A stretch of DNA of 64,000 nt from Lewinellaceae bacterium (GTDB taxonomy: Bacteria; Bacteroidota; Bacteroidia; Chitinophagales; Saprospiraceae), in NCBI GenBank assembly GCA_016708875.1, contig JADJFA010000002.1, positions 248,001 through 312,000 of the forward strand. Direction: 5' to 3'. Made by a program: the position numbers and the translations under genes. The notes beneath the pieces are model-generated. The model had not been told where the DNA came from. It ran no database searches and saw only the letters and a list, made by a program, of their open reading frames with translations. Each line of letters opens with the position of its first letter. The stretch's first letter is position 1. This document shows, piece by piece, positions 26,264 through 33,990 of this stretch.

Positions 26264-27595
26264 ATGAAAAATCTCCTCATTATCGGCGCAGGCCGCTCTG
26301 CCACCGCTCTCATCAATTATATCCTCGAACAAGCACGGCGCTACGATTTTTTCGTTACCGTTTCTGATGCCGACATCGAATTGGCCCGCAGTAAGGTGAA
26401 CGACCATACCCATGGCCGCTCCATTTGGCTCGATGCCTCCAAGCCAAACGACCGCCGCGAAATCATTGCCCGCCACGATGTAGTGGTATCGCTTTTGCCC
26501 CCACAGATGCACCTCGAGGTTGCCCAGGACTGCATCGCGCTCGGCAAGCACATGGTCACTGCCAGTTACGTCAGTAAACAGGTATTTCGTCTTGGCGACG
26601 AAGCACGCCAACGCGCCCTCGTTTTTATGAACGAGATTGGCCTCGACCCTGGAATTGACCACATGAGTGCCATGCAGCGCATCCACCAGATTAAGGCCAA
26701 AGGAGGAAAAATCACTGCCTTCCACTCCTATACGGGAGGACTGGTAGCCCCCGAAAGCGACGACAATCCCTGGCATTACAAGTTCAGTTGGAATCCACGA
26801 AATGTGGTATTGGCAGGACAAGGCACAGCGCAGTTTCTGGAGGATAACAAGTTGAAATACATCCCATACCGTCGCCTTTTTCGGCAGTATCGCCTGGTCA
26901 ACATACCTGAAATGGGACAATGGGAGGTGTATGCGAACCGCGATTCGCTGCTCTATCGCGAAGCGTATGGGCTGCAAAACATCCGCACACTTTTTCGTGG
27001 CACCATCCGTCACCGGGGTTTCTGTGATGCCTGGAATGCTCTGGTCCGCATTGGCCTCACAGACGCGACTTTCCCCATTGTTGATAGCGACAAACTCACC
27101 TACCATGATCTGATGGAGGCTTTTCTCGGCATCAGCCAACACACAGGATCGGTAAAAGACCGCATGGCTAAAATGATTGAAACGGAGCCAGACAGCGATG
27201 TTATGCAGAAATTGGAATGGCTAGGGCTGTTCAGCAAGCGACGAATAAAGGTCAAAGATGCCACACCTTCTTTGATCCTCGAAAACCTGCTTTTAGAGAA
27301 ATGGGCCTTAGGCCCTCATGACAAGGACATGATCATCATGCAGCACGTTTTTGAATACGAACTACAGCGAAAGAAGCACAAACTGACCTCTACCCTAGTG
27401 ATGAAAGGCAATAACAATACAGATACTGCCATGTCGAGGCTGGTCGGCTTGCCTCTTGGCATTTTTGTCAAATTATTGATGCGTGGCAAAATCTCCACTA
27501 CCGGGGTCAATATCCCTACCATGCCAGAGGTCTACGAGCCTGTAATGGCAGAATTGGAGGAGTACGGGGTGAAATTTATTGAACAGGAGGAATGA
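26264..27595 (+). CDS. saccharopine dehydrogenase family protein
   Basis: NAD(P)-dependent dehydrogenase of the saccharopine dehydrogenase family, 443 residues. The start at 26264 gives the Rossmann motif right at the N-terminus (MKNLLIIGAGRSATALINYI). Further family features: DASKPNDRREIIARHDVVVSLLPPQMH, MNEIGLDPGIDHMSAM and ITAFHSYTGGLVAPESDDNP, the last two near the substrate site. Length and motifs fit the form that interconverts saccharopine and a 2-aminoadipate semialdehyde adduct in lysine metabolism; direction and exact substrate are inference. Upstream promoter box is 10 bases away. Single gene, followed by a repeat. Confidence 0.88.
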   Translation: MKNLLIIGAGRSATALINYILEQARRYDFFVTVSDADIELARSKVNDHTHGRSIWLDASKPNDRREIIARHDVVVSLLPPQMHLEVAQDCIALGKHMVTASYVSKQVFRLGDEARQRALVFMNEIGLDPGIDHMSAMQRIHQIKAKGGKITAFHSYTGGLVAPESDDNPWHYKFSWNPRNVVLAGQGTAQFLEDNKLKYIPYRRLFRQYRLVNIPEMGQWEVYANRDSLLYREAYGLQNIRTLFRGTIRHRGFCDAWNALVRIGLTDATFPIVDSDKLTYHDLMEAFLGISQHTGSVKDRMAKMIETEPDSDVMQKLEWLGLFSKRRIKVKDATPSLILENLLLEKWALGPHDKDMIIMQHVFEYELQRKKHKLTSTLVMKGNNNTDTAMSRLVGLPLGIFVKLLMRGKISTTGVNIPTMPEVYEPVMAELEEYGVKFIEQEE

Positions 27596-27599
27596 GGCA

Positions 27600-27768
27600 A
27601 TTGGAACGATTGGTTCGATTTTGACGATTGATTCGATTGGTGCGTTGGGTTTGATATCTCAAATGGCTTAATGGAAGGATTGAACTATTGACCTCTAAAT
27701 CGGTTTACCGAGCAACCGAAAAATCAAACTCAACGCCCCAATCGAATCAATCCTCCAATCGAATAAAT
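27600..27768. repeat. GATTGATTCGATT-type inverted repeat, copy 4
   Basis: Left arm 27601-27645 (GGAACGATTGGTTCGATTTT, GACGATTGATTCGATTGG) and right arm 27735-27765 (CCCCAATCGAATCAATCCTC, CAATCGAATAA) enclose about 90 bases of unique DNA. The right arm touches the ATG of the VWA gene. Confidence 0.8.
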
Positions 27769-28857
27769 ATGCTGGGTTTCCGCTTCACAGACTACAAGCC
27801 CGATCCGAATCAGACGACGTTTGATAAGCTGTTCAAGATTTTCCAGGAGCTCATGCTCTACACTTCGGGCGATGTTTACGAAGCATTGGCATGGCTCAAC
27901 GAACTCGATCGCGAGTACAAACTCACTACCGAGGACTATGGAATGGGCGATTTCATCAACGAATTAAAGGAAAAAGGCTATATACGTCCCGATGGGGATG
28001 CTGAAGGCGGCATGGGCCCGACCTCAAAACTAGAAATCAGCCTGCGCCAAAAAAGCCTGGACGATATTTTTGGCGACTTAAAAAAAGCCAAAACCGGCCA
28101 ACACAACACCGGCACAATTGGGCGCGGCGATGAGCACACCGCCGATGTAAAGCCCTTTGAATTTGGCGACAATCTTGAAAATATCGCCATTACAAATTCG
28201 CTGCAAAACGCGTACATCAACCACGGTATTGACGAATTTAACCTGACCCAAGAGGACTTGGAGGTACATGAGACGTATTTTCAGAGCCAAATGTCATCCG
28301 TATTGATGATTGACATTTCGCACTCGATGACGTTGTATGGGGAAGACCGTATCACACCCGCTAAAAAAGTAGCGCTCGCGCTGGCCGAGTTTATCCGCAC
28401 CCGCTTTCCAAAAGACACGCTGGATATCATCGTCTTCGGTGACGACGCCTGGCCCATAGAACTTAAAGATTTACCCTACCTCACCAACGGCGAATATCAC
28501 ACCAACACCGTAGCGGGACTGGAACTTGCGCTCGATATTTTGAAAAAGCGCCGCAACCCGAACCGGCAGATTTTCATGGTCACCGACGGGAAGCCTACTT
28601 GTTTAAAAATTGGAAAAAACTACTACAAGAACTCTTTCGGCCTCGACCGCAAAATCATCAATCGCTGCCTGAGCCTTGCACTACGTTGCAAAAAAATGGG
28701 GATTCCGATTACTACGTTCATGATTGCCCGCGATCCCTATCTCATGCGCTTTGTGGAGACTTTTACACAAACAAACAACGGGACGGCGTTTTATTCCAGC
28801 CTGTCGGGTTTGGGGTCGTTTGTGTTGGAGAATTATAAGAAACGGAAGAAGAAGTGA
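27769..28857 (+). CDS. VWA domain-containing protein
   Basis: Predicted cytoplasmic protein of 362 residues. The start at 27769 is chosen because the longer frame reads through the repeat. The C-terminal half is a von Willebrand A domain with an intact metal site: SSVLMIDISHSMTLYGEDR (DxSxS at about residue 180), DTLDIIVFGDDAWPI, and FMVTDGKPTCL. The N-terminal half is helical and acidic, without a named family. VWA proteins of this kind usually work with a MoxR-type AAA ATPase; none is visible nearby. Role unknown. Convergent with the nucleotidyltransferase gene after 7 bases. Confidence 0.8.
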   Translation: MLGFRFTDYKPDPNQTTFDKLFKIFQELMLYTSGDVYEALAWLNELDREYKLTTEDYGMGDFINELKEKGYIRPDGDAEGGMGPTSKLEISLRQKSLDDIFGDLKKAKTGQHNTGTIGRGDEHTADVKPFEFGDNLENIAITNSLQNAYINHGIDEFNLTQEDLEVHETYFQSQMSSVLMIDISHSMTLYGEDRITPAKKVALALAEFIRTRFPKDTLDIIVFGDDAWPIELKDLPYLTNGEYHTNTVAGLELALDILKKRRNPNRQIFMVTDGKPTCLKIGKNYYKNSFGLDRKIINRCLSLALRCKKMGIPITTFMIARDPYLMRFVETFTQTNNGTAFYSSLSGLGSFVLENYKKRKKK

Positions 28858-28864
28858 GGGAAAT

Positions 28865-30286
28865 TTAGTCCTTCTTCACAAGCCCAATTTTCTCTCCTTC
28901 CTCCAGCATTCGCTGAAAAGCAGCCTCATAATTGTTCTCAATTTCTCCGTCCAGAATCGCCTCCCGCAAAGCCGTTTTGATTATCCCTACCTCTCTGGAA
29001 GGCTGAATATCAAAGGTTTGCATGATAATTTCGCCAGTGATCGGAGGCTGCCAAAGGCGCAGGCGGTCTGCTTGCGACACCAAAGCCATGCGCTCCTTGA
29101 GGTATTCGTAGCCCTCCAGATATCTGCGCATTTTCTGCGGATTCTTGGTCGTGATGTCTGACTCGCAGAGTTTCATCAGATCCTCAATATCAGGTCCTGC
29201 GTCAAACAACAGGCGCCGAACCGCAGAATCTGTCACCTGTTCTTTCGTTAGTGAAATGGGTCGCAGGTGGAGCAGCACCATCTTTTGGACAAACTCCATT
29301 TTACCATCCAGCGGCAATCGCATCTCTCGAAAAATCTTGGGAACCATCTTTGCACCCAGCCATTCATGGCCATGGAAGGTCCAGCCACCTGCCTCCTGGT
29401 CAAATTTTTTAGTGGCAGGTTTGGCGATGTCGTGTAGCACCGCCGCCCAGCGCAGCCAAATGTTGTCAGAGCGGCGGCACAAATTGTCGAGCACTTCGAG
29501 CGTGTGGTAAAAATTGTCCTTATGCCCTCGACCATTTCGGTCTTCTACACCTTGCAGGGCGACCATCTCCGGGAATATCAACCTTAGTATTCCACTGTCA
29601 AACAACAACTTAAAGCCAACAGAAGGCTTATCTGTCATCAAAATTTTCTCCAATTCCCCGGTGATCCGCTCTTTGGAAATGATGTGAATGCGGCTTTTGT
29701 ATTTGGCAATTCCTTTAAAAGTGGAAGGCTCAATTTCAAAATCCAATTGATTCGAAAAACGAATGGCGCGGAGCATCCGCAGTGGGTCATCAGAGAAGGT
29801 TTGGCCAGGATCGAGCGGGGTTTTGATGATTTTGTGTTCGAGGTGTTCCAGGCCGTTGAATGGATCAATGATGTGGCCAAAATCCGTTTCGCTTAGGCTC
29901 ATGGCCAGCGCGTTGATGGTAAAATCGCGGCGATTTTGGTCGTCTTCCAAAGTGCCCAGTTCCACCTCGGGCTTGCGACTGTCAGGGCTGTAACTTTCAC
30001 GGCGAGCTCCAACGAACTCATATTCAATGCCATCAGCGCGCAACATTGCCGTACCAAACCGGCTGTAAACGGCAACCTTTGGTCGAGGCGATAAGCGGCC
30101 TGCTACTGCCTCTGCCAACTTTATCCCGTCGCCAACACACACAATATCAATGTCTTTGGTAGGGCGCCCCAACAATCGGTCGCGGACATATCCACCCACG
30201 ACATACGCTGGCACATCCATTTCTTGGGCGCATTGGCCGACTATTTCTAAAACCCTGCGTTCGTCAGGGAGTATTGTGAAGAACAT
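28865..30286 (-). CDS. cca: CCA tRNA nucleotidyltransferase / poly(A) polymerase family with HD domain
   Basis: Class II nucleotidyltransferase of about 473 residues. The start at 30286 (MFFTILPDERRVLEIVGQCA) matches family N-termini; 30343 is a longer alternative that reads through an inverted repeat. The catalytic head has GGYVRDRLLGR and KDIDIVCVG, then RRDFTINALAMSL and the template-type region DPLRMLRAIRF. An HD phosphohydrolase domain follows (WAAVLHDIAKPATKK). In Bacteroidota this single enzyme is expected to build or repair the tRNA 3' CCA. An inverted-repeat-bounded GxxExxY gene sits directly upstream. Confidence 0.92.
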   Translation of the reverse strand: MFFTILPDERRVLEIVGQCAQEMDVPAYVVGGYVRDRLLGRPTKDIDIVCVGDGIKLAEAVAGRLSPRPKVAVYSRFGTAMLRADGIEYEFVGARRESYSPDSRKPEVELGTLEDDQNRRDFTINALAMSLSETDFGHIIDPFNGLEHLEHKIIKTPLDPGQTFSDDPLRMLRAIRFSNQLDFEIEPSTFKGIAKYKSRIHIISKERITGELEKILMTDKPSVGFKLLFDSGILRLIFPEMVALQGVEDRNGRGHKDNFYHTLEVLDNLCRRSDNIWLRWAAVLHDIAKPATKKFDQEAGGWTFHGHEWLGAKMVPKIFREMRLPLDGKMEFVQKMVLLHLRPISLTKEQVTDSAVRRLLFDAGPDIEDLMKLCESDITTKNPQKMRRYLEGYEYLKERMALVSQADRLRLWQPPITGEIIMQTFDIQPSREVGIIKTALREAILDGEIENNYEAAFQRMLEEGEKIGLVKKD

Positions 30287-30301
30287 GGGATTTTTCTTTT
30301 T

Positions 30302-30851
30302 GCCACTAATTGCACGAATTTGCACGAATTTAAATGATGGCAAAAAAATGGCTTGCCACTAAATATCAAACAATCAATCTCTTGTATTGGAGTGAAGATG
30401 AACCAAAATTAACCAAGATGCCTAATTGACTTTTGGCCAACTTTACATAGTTGATTGTTTGTGCAATGTGTACATCTATAAGGCCGTTGAGCGCTTTTAC
30501 CTCCAAAATAATATTTCCATAGACAACAAAGTCTGCGTAAAATTTATGGGGCAAAATGGTGCCTTTGTAATCAATTGAATATTCTTTTTCTCGCTCATAA
30601 GGAATGCCGAGGAGTTTAAATTCGTATTCCAATGCGTCTTTGTAAACTATTTCCAATAAACCACTGCCAAGTATGCGATGGACTTCCATGCAAATGCCTA
30701 CAATTTTGTAATTTTCTCTCTTGTAAAGAAGGTTTTGATGTTCCATTTGATTTAAGTGTTTCGTTAATAATTCTACGAATTTACACTAAATCTTTCAACT
30801 GACAAACCACTTATGCTACTATTTTTCGTGAAAATTAGTGCAATTAGTGGC
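30302..30851. repeat. GxxExxY unit bounded by 14-bp terminal inverted repeats
   Basis: GCCACTAATTGCAC at 30302-30315 is repeated exactly inverted (GTGCAATTAGTGGC) at 30838-30851. Inside are further copies of GCACGAATTT and one intact GxxExxY gene. The unit fits precisely between the start of cca and the stop of dusB, so it looks like an insertion into an intergenic site. No transposase is inside. Target-site duplications are not obvious. Confidence 0.6.
30366..30746 (-). CDS. GxxExxY family protein (PD-(D/E)xK nuclease-like)
   Basis: Predicted 126-residue cytoplasmic protein of the GxxExxY family, named for a motif seen here as GLLEIVY at about residues 29-35. Other conserved parts are RILGSG, YKDALEYEFKLLGIPYEREK, HKFYADFVVYGNIILEVKAL (Asp, Glu and Lys of a nuclease-like core) and AQTINYLK-type AQTINYVKLAKSQLGILVNFG. 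Family members are scattered, often repeated in one genome, and of unproven function. The gene lies inside a unit bounded by 14-bp inverted repeats. Confidence 0.9.
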   Translation of the reverse strand: MEHQNLLYKRENYKIVGICMEVHRILGSGLLEIVYKDALEYEFKLLGIPYEREKEYSIDYKGTILPHKFYADFVVYGNIILEVKALNGLIDVHIAQTINYVKLAKSQLGILVNFGSSSLQYKRLIV

Positions 30852-31876
30852 TAAACCATTTCTAGCACCTCGCGTTCCCCCGACAATTCATAGTCCAAAT
30901 TCGAGTACACGTATTCGATTTCCTCTAAAATAGCAAACAAGGTAGAAGGTTTTATTTCGGTCACCAATCGTGCGCGAAATGGCTTAATGTCCGGCAAACC
31001 TTTAAAATATGGGGCATAATGGCGCCGCATTTCAAGCACGCCAAGTTTTGGGCCTTTCCAGGCGAGGCTATCGCTCAAGTGTTGGCGGGCAGCATGTACG
31101 CGCTCCTGGATGTCTGGCGGTGCAAGCAGCTCGCCCGTGGCGAAGTAGTGCTTGATTTCCCGAAAAATCCAGGGATAGCCTATGCTGGCGCGACCAATCA
31201 TAATGCCATCCGGGCCAAAACGATTTTTATAGTCCAGGGCTTTTTGCGGACTGTCCACGTCCCCATTGCCAAATATCGGGATATGAATGCGCGGGTTGTT
31301 TTTCACCCTTGCAATCCATTCCCAATTGGCCTCACCCTTGTACATCTGGGCGCGGGTGCGGGCATGAATGCTGAGCGCCTGAATACCTACATCTTGCAGA
31401 CGTTCAGCCACTTCCATGATATTGATGGTGGAATCATCCCAGCCAAGGCGTGTCTTTACCGTGACGGGGTACTTAGTGGTTTTCACAACGGCCTCGGTGA
31501 GTTTCACGAGTTGCGGAATATCTCTGAGTAGACCTGCTCCGGCCATTCTGCAGGCCACTTTCGCCACCGGGCAGCCAAAGTTGATGTCAATTACATCTGG
31601 ATTCTTGGCTTCAATAATTTCGGCAGCTTCGATCATATTTTCCAATTGTCCACCGAAATATTGAATGCCTACCGGACGCTCGTAATCGAAGATTTCAAGT
31701 TTCTGAAACGTCTGTTTCGCCTCGTGTACCAAACCGTCTGCTGAAATGAACTCGGTGTACACCATGTCCGCGCCCTGTTCCTTACAGAGTTTGCGAAACG
31801 GGGGGTCGCTCACATCCTCCATAGGAGCGAGGAGTAGCGGGAATTCGCCAAGTTCTACGTTGCCAATTTTGACCAT
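30851..31876 (-). CDS. dusB: tRNA-dihydrouridine synthase DusB
   Basis: FMN-dependent enzyme reducing uridine in the tRNA D-loop. The start at 31876 (MVKIGNVELGEFPLLLAPME) excludes an extension through the upstream inverted repeat. Diagnostic: APMEDVSDPPFRKLCKEQGA, YTEFISADGL, INFGCPVAKVACRMAGAGLL with the catalytic Cys, VTVKTRLGWDD, IHARTRAQMYKGEANWEWI, IFGNGDVDSPQKAL and GIMIGRASIGYPWIF. About 341 residues, normal length. The sequence upstream reads GACCTTTGCCCCATGG, a degenerate -7 box almost touching the ATG. Its stop codon overlaps the last base of the GxxExxY unit. Confidence 0.95.
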   Translation of the reverse strand: MVKIGNVELGEFPLLLAPMEDVSDPPFRKLCKEQGADMVYTEFISADGLVHEAKQTFQKLEIFDYERPVGIQYFGGQLENMIEAAEIIEAKNPDVIDINFGCPVAKVACRMAGAGLLRDIPQLVKLTEAVVKTTKYPVTVKTRLGWDDSTINIMEVAERLQDVGIQALSIHARTRAQMYKGEANWEWIARVKNNPRIHIPIFGNGDVDSPQKALDYKNRFGPDGIMIGRASIGYPWIFREIKHYFATGELLAPPDIQERVHAARQHLSDSLAWKGPKLGVLEMRRHYAPYFKGLPDIKPFRARLVTEIKPSTLFAILEEIEYVYSNLDYELSGEREVLEMV

Positions 31877-31920
31877 GGGGCAAAGGTCGGGAATTTGATA
31901 CGAATCTTGGGAGAAGATTG

Positions 31921-32011
31921 GAACACGGATGACGCGGATGAGACACGGATTTACACGGATTCTATAGGATAATCCGTGCAAATCCGTGTCTCATCCGCGT
32001 CATCCGTGTTC
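31921..32011. repeat. 41-bp near-perfect inverted repeat
   Basis: Left arm 31921-31961 and right arm 31971-32011 match with a single mismatch over 41 bases; they contain GAACACGGATGACGCGGATG and GAGACACGGATTT. The loop is CTATAGGAT. It fills the gap between the dusB start and the biotin carboxylase stop. Confidence 0.95.
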
Positions 32012-32017
32012 CCCCCC

Positions 32018-33487
32018 TCACACTCGGCTGCTCCACTCGCTCCCCGAAACGTCCGGCACCGTCAATCTCTTTCGATTTTCCAGATGAAAACGGAGCCCAA
32101 GCAAGGCTGCCACTTCTGCACCTGCCTGTTGGCTTTCGATCAATTTTTCCGGTGTGTAGTACTGCTGCACAAAATGGGTGTCAAAATCCCCACTCACAAA
32201 TGCGGGATGATCGAGCACAAATTGGCCAAAAGGCAAAGTTGTCGCCACCCCTTCTACCTCGTAGGCGGCAATGGCTTCCTTCATTTTTTGAATGGCCTCG
32301 GAGCGCGTGGCGCCATGTACCACGAGTTTGGCGAGCATTGGGTCATAATAAATCGGCACTTCCATGCCTTCTTCAAAACCTCCGTCAACGCGAATGCCCG
32401 GACCACTTGGAATGCGGTATTTTTCCAGGGTGCCGACTGAGGGCAGGAAGTTGTTCAGGGGATCTTCGGCGTACACGCGGACCTCTAAAGCATGGCCATT
32501 AATCTTCAAATCTTCCTGCGCAAAAGGCAGTTTTTCGCCACGTGCTACACGAATTTGGAGTTCTACAAGGTCCAAGCCCGTAATCATTTCCGTTACAGGA
32601 TGCTCCACTTGAAGCCGGGTGTTCATTTCCAAAAAGTAGAAATTCCGCTCGGAATCCACGAGAAATTCCACCGTGCCAGCACCAATGTAGTCGCAGGATT
32701 TGGCGACCCGCACGGCAGCTTCGCCCATGGCCTGGCGCATTTCTGGAGAAAGGATGGCAGAAGGCGCTTCTTCCACTACTTTTTGGTGCCGACGTTGTAT
32801 ACTACACTCACGCTCAAAGAGATACACGATGTTGCCGTAGTTATCGCCCATAACCTGAACCTCCACGTGGCGAGGACCAGTAACGTATTTTTCAATAAAA
32901 ACCGCCCCGTCGCCAAATGCAGAAATGGCTTCTGATATGGCTCGTTCCATCTGTTCCTGTGTGTCCTCCTCGCGCTCCACGATACGCATGCCCTTACCGC
33001 CGCCGCCCGCTGAGGCTTTGATCAGAATTGGGTACCCGACGCGCAGACCGATTTCTTTGGCCATTGTGACATCCGTGATGGCTTCTTCGATTCCGGGCAC
33101 CATGGGCACGTTGTATTTTTTTGCAGCTTCCTTGGCGGAGAGTTTGCTGCCCATCACTTCGATACTTTTAGGACTTGGGCCAATAAAGGTGATACCCGCC
33201 TCTCCTACCATCCGCGCAAACCCAGCATTTTCACTTAAAAATCCATAACCAGGGTGAATGCCATCCACGCCCAACAGCTTGGCGGCTTCGATGATTTTGT
33301 CGCCCCGCAAATAACTCTGAGCAGAAGGTGCAGGACCGAGCAGTACCGCCTCATCCGCAAAACGGACGTGTGGTGCGTGGCGATCCGCCTCTGAATATAC
33401 GGCCACCGTGGTGATGCCCATGCGACGGGCAGTGCGCATGACGCGGAGGGCGATTTCGCCACGATTGGCGACGAGGATTTTTTTCAT
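32018..33487 (-). CDS. accC: biotin carboxylase subunit (acetyl-/acyl-CoA carboxylase)
   Basis: ATP-grasp enzyme that carboxylates biotin on its carrier protein using bicarbonate and ATP. The sequence begins MKKILVANRGEIALRVMRTA; it has the glycine-rich ATP loop KASAGGGGKGMRIV, FIEKYVTGPRHVEVQVMGD, FERECSIQRRHQKVVEEAPS and the active-site stretch FLEMNTRLQVEHPVTE. At 489 residues it is about 40 longer than a typical AccC, with a C-terminal extension, so it could belong to a propionyl- or methylcrotonyl-CoA carboxylase. No biotin carrier or transcarboxylase gene is adjacent. It follows the YgiT-type zinc-finger gene after 2 bases, an unusual partner. Confidence 0.85.
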   Translation of the reverse strand: MKKILVANRGEIALRVMRTARRMGITTVAVYSEADRHAPHVRFADEAVLLGPAPSAQSYLRGDKIIEAAKLLGVDGIHPGYGFLSENAGFARMVGEAGITFIGPSPKSIEVMGSKLSAKEAAKKYNVPMVPGIEEAITDVTMAKEIGLRVGYPILIKASAGGGGKGMRIVEREEDTQEQMERAISEAISAFGDGAVFIEKYVTGPRHVEVQVMGDNYGNIVYLFERECSIQRRHQKVVEEAPSAILSPEMRQAMGEAAVRVAKSCDYIGAGTVEFLVDSERNFYFLEMNTRLQVEHPVTEMITGLDLVELQIRVARGEKLPFAQEDLKINGHALEVRVYAEDPLNNFLPSVGTLEKYRIPSGPGIRVDGGFEEGMEVPIYYDPMLAKLVVHGATRSEAIQKMKEAIAAYEVEGVATTLPFGQFVLDHPAFVSGDFDTHFVQQYYTPEKLIESQQAGAEVAALLGLRFHLENRKRLTVPDVSGSEWSSRV

Positions 33488-33489
33488 GC

Positions 33490-33720
33490 TTATGCTGCTT
33501 GTAATTGTAAAACCTCCAGTTCTGCGCCATTTTTAAAAGACACTTCCGCTTTTTGCAGCACTAAGCGTGTTGTTATGCTGTCTAGAAAATAGCTCGCGCA
33601 GTTGTTGCATACTTTGGCTGGCACCTTTTTCAGCAGTACAATGGCTTCATCGCGTTCGAGCGTGACTGTTACGGTTCCGGGTTCTAGTTCCCCGTTTTTG
33701 CAAATTGGACAAGCGTTCAT
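33490..33720 (-). CDS. YgiT-type zinc-finger protein (putative antitoxin)
   Basis: Predicted 76-residue protein with an N-terminal treble of Cys pairs CPICKNGELEPGTVTVTLER ... CNNC, the zinc-binding half of MqsA/YgiT antitoxins. The DNA-binding HTH half of MqsA is absent, as in the stand-alone YgiT-type family often encoded after a DUF4258 protein. Here a broken DUF4258 gene lies 6 bases upstream on the same strand. The pair is usually described as a toxin-antitoxin-like module; activity is inference. Spacing of 2 bases to the biotin carboxylase gene suggests read-through into it. Confidence 0.8.
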   Translation of the reverse strand: MNACPICKNGELEPGTVTVTLERDEAIVLLKKVPAKVCNNCASYFLDSITTRLVLQKAEVSFKNGAELEVLQLQAA

Positions 33721-33726
33721 AAGAGG

Positions 33727-33958
33727 TCAAAGTTTATTTTTGAAGTTAGTTTCCCAGATACCTGGGTCTGGTTCGTAGCTGTGATGATGTAGCAAACTCC
33801 ATTGGAGATATCTTGACTTACAACACATGAATAGCCCTACCTCCACCTGAACACGGAAGGTTTGTCTTCGGATACTTTGTGTCCACTCCCCGCCGAGATA
33901 CTGCGCTTGAACATCTGAGCGACGGCGTGATTGCGTATTCGAATTTGGAACAGTCCAT
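33727..33958 (-). pseudogene. DUF4258 protein, putative toxin of the YgiT pair (frameshifted)
   Basis: From the ATG at 33958 the reading is MDCSKFEYAIT, then in a second frame NHAVAQMFKRSIS and EDKPSVFRWR, then in others YSCVV and ISNGVCYIITAYEPDPGIWE TNFKNK. HAVAQMFKRSIS and the end ITAYEPDPGIW are the two signatures of DUF4258. At least three frame changes are needed, so as written it makes no full protein. A TACCTTTG promoter box is 8 bases before the ATG, and the YgiT-type gene follows at once. It may be a true pseudogene or a poorly sequenced stretch. Confidence 0.6.
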
Positions 33959-33966
33959 CTAGAATG

Positions 33967-33974
33967 CAAAGGTA
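33967..33974 (-). promoter_or_regulatory. -7 box TACCTTTG
   Basis: Minus-strand TACCTTTG, then CATTCTAG and the ATG of the DUF4258 gene. It suggests the DUF4258-YgiT pair has its own promoter. Confidence 0.5.
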
Positions 33975-33990
33975 GGTGATTCGTCCTTTC

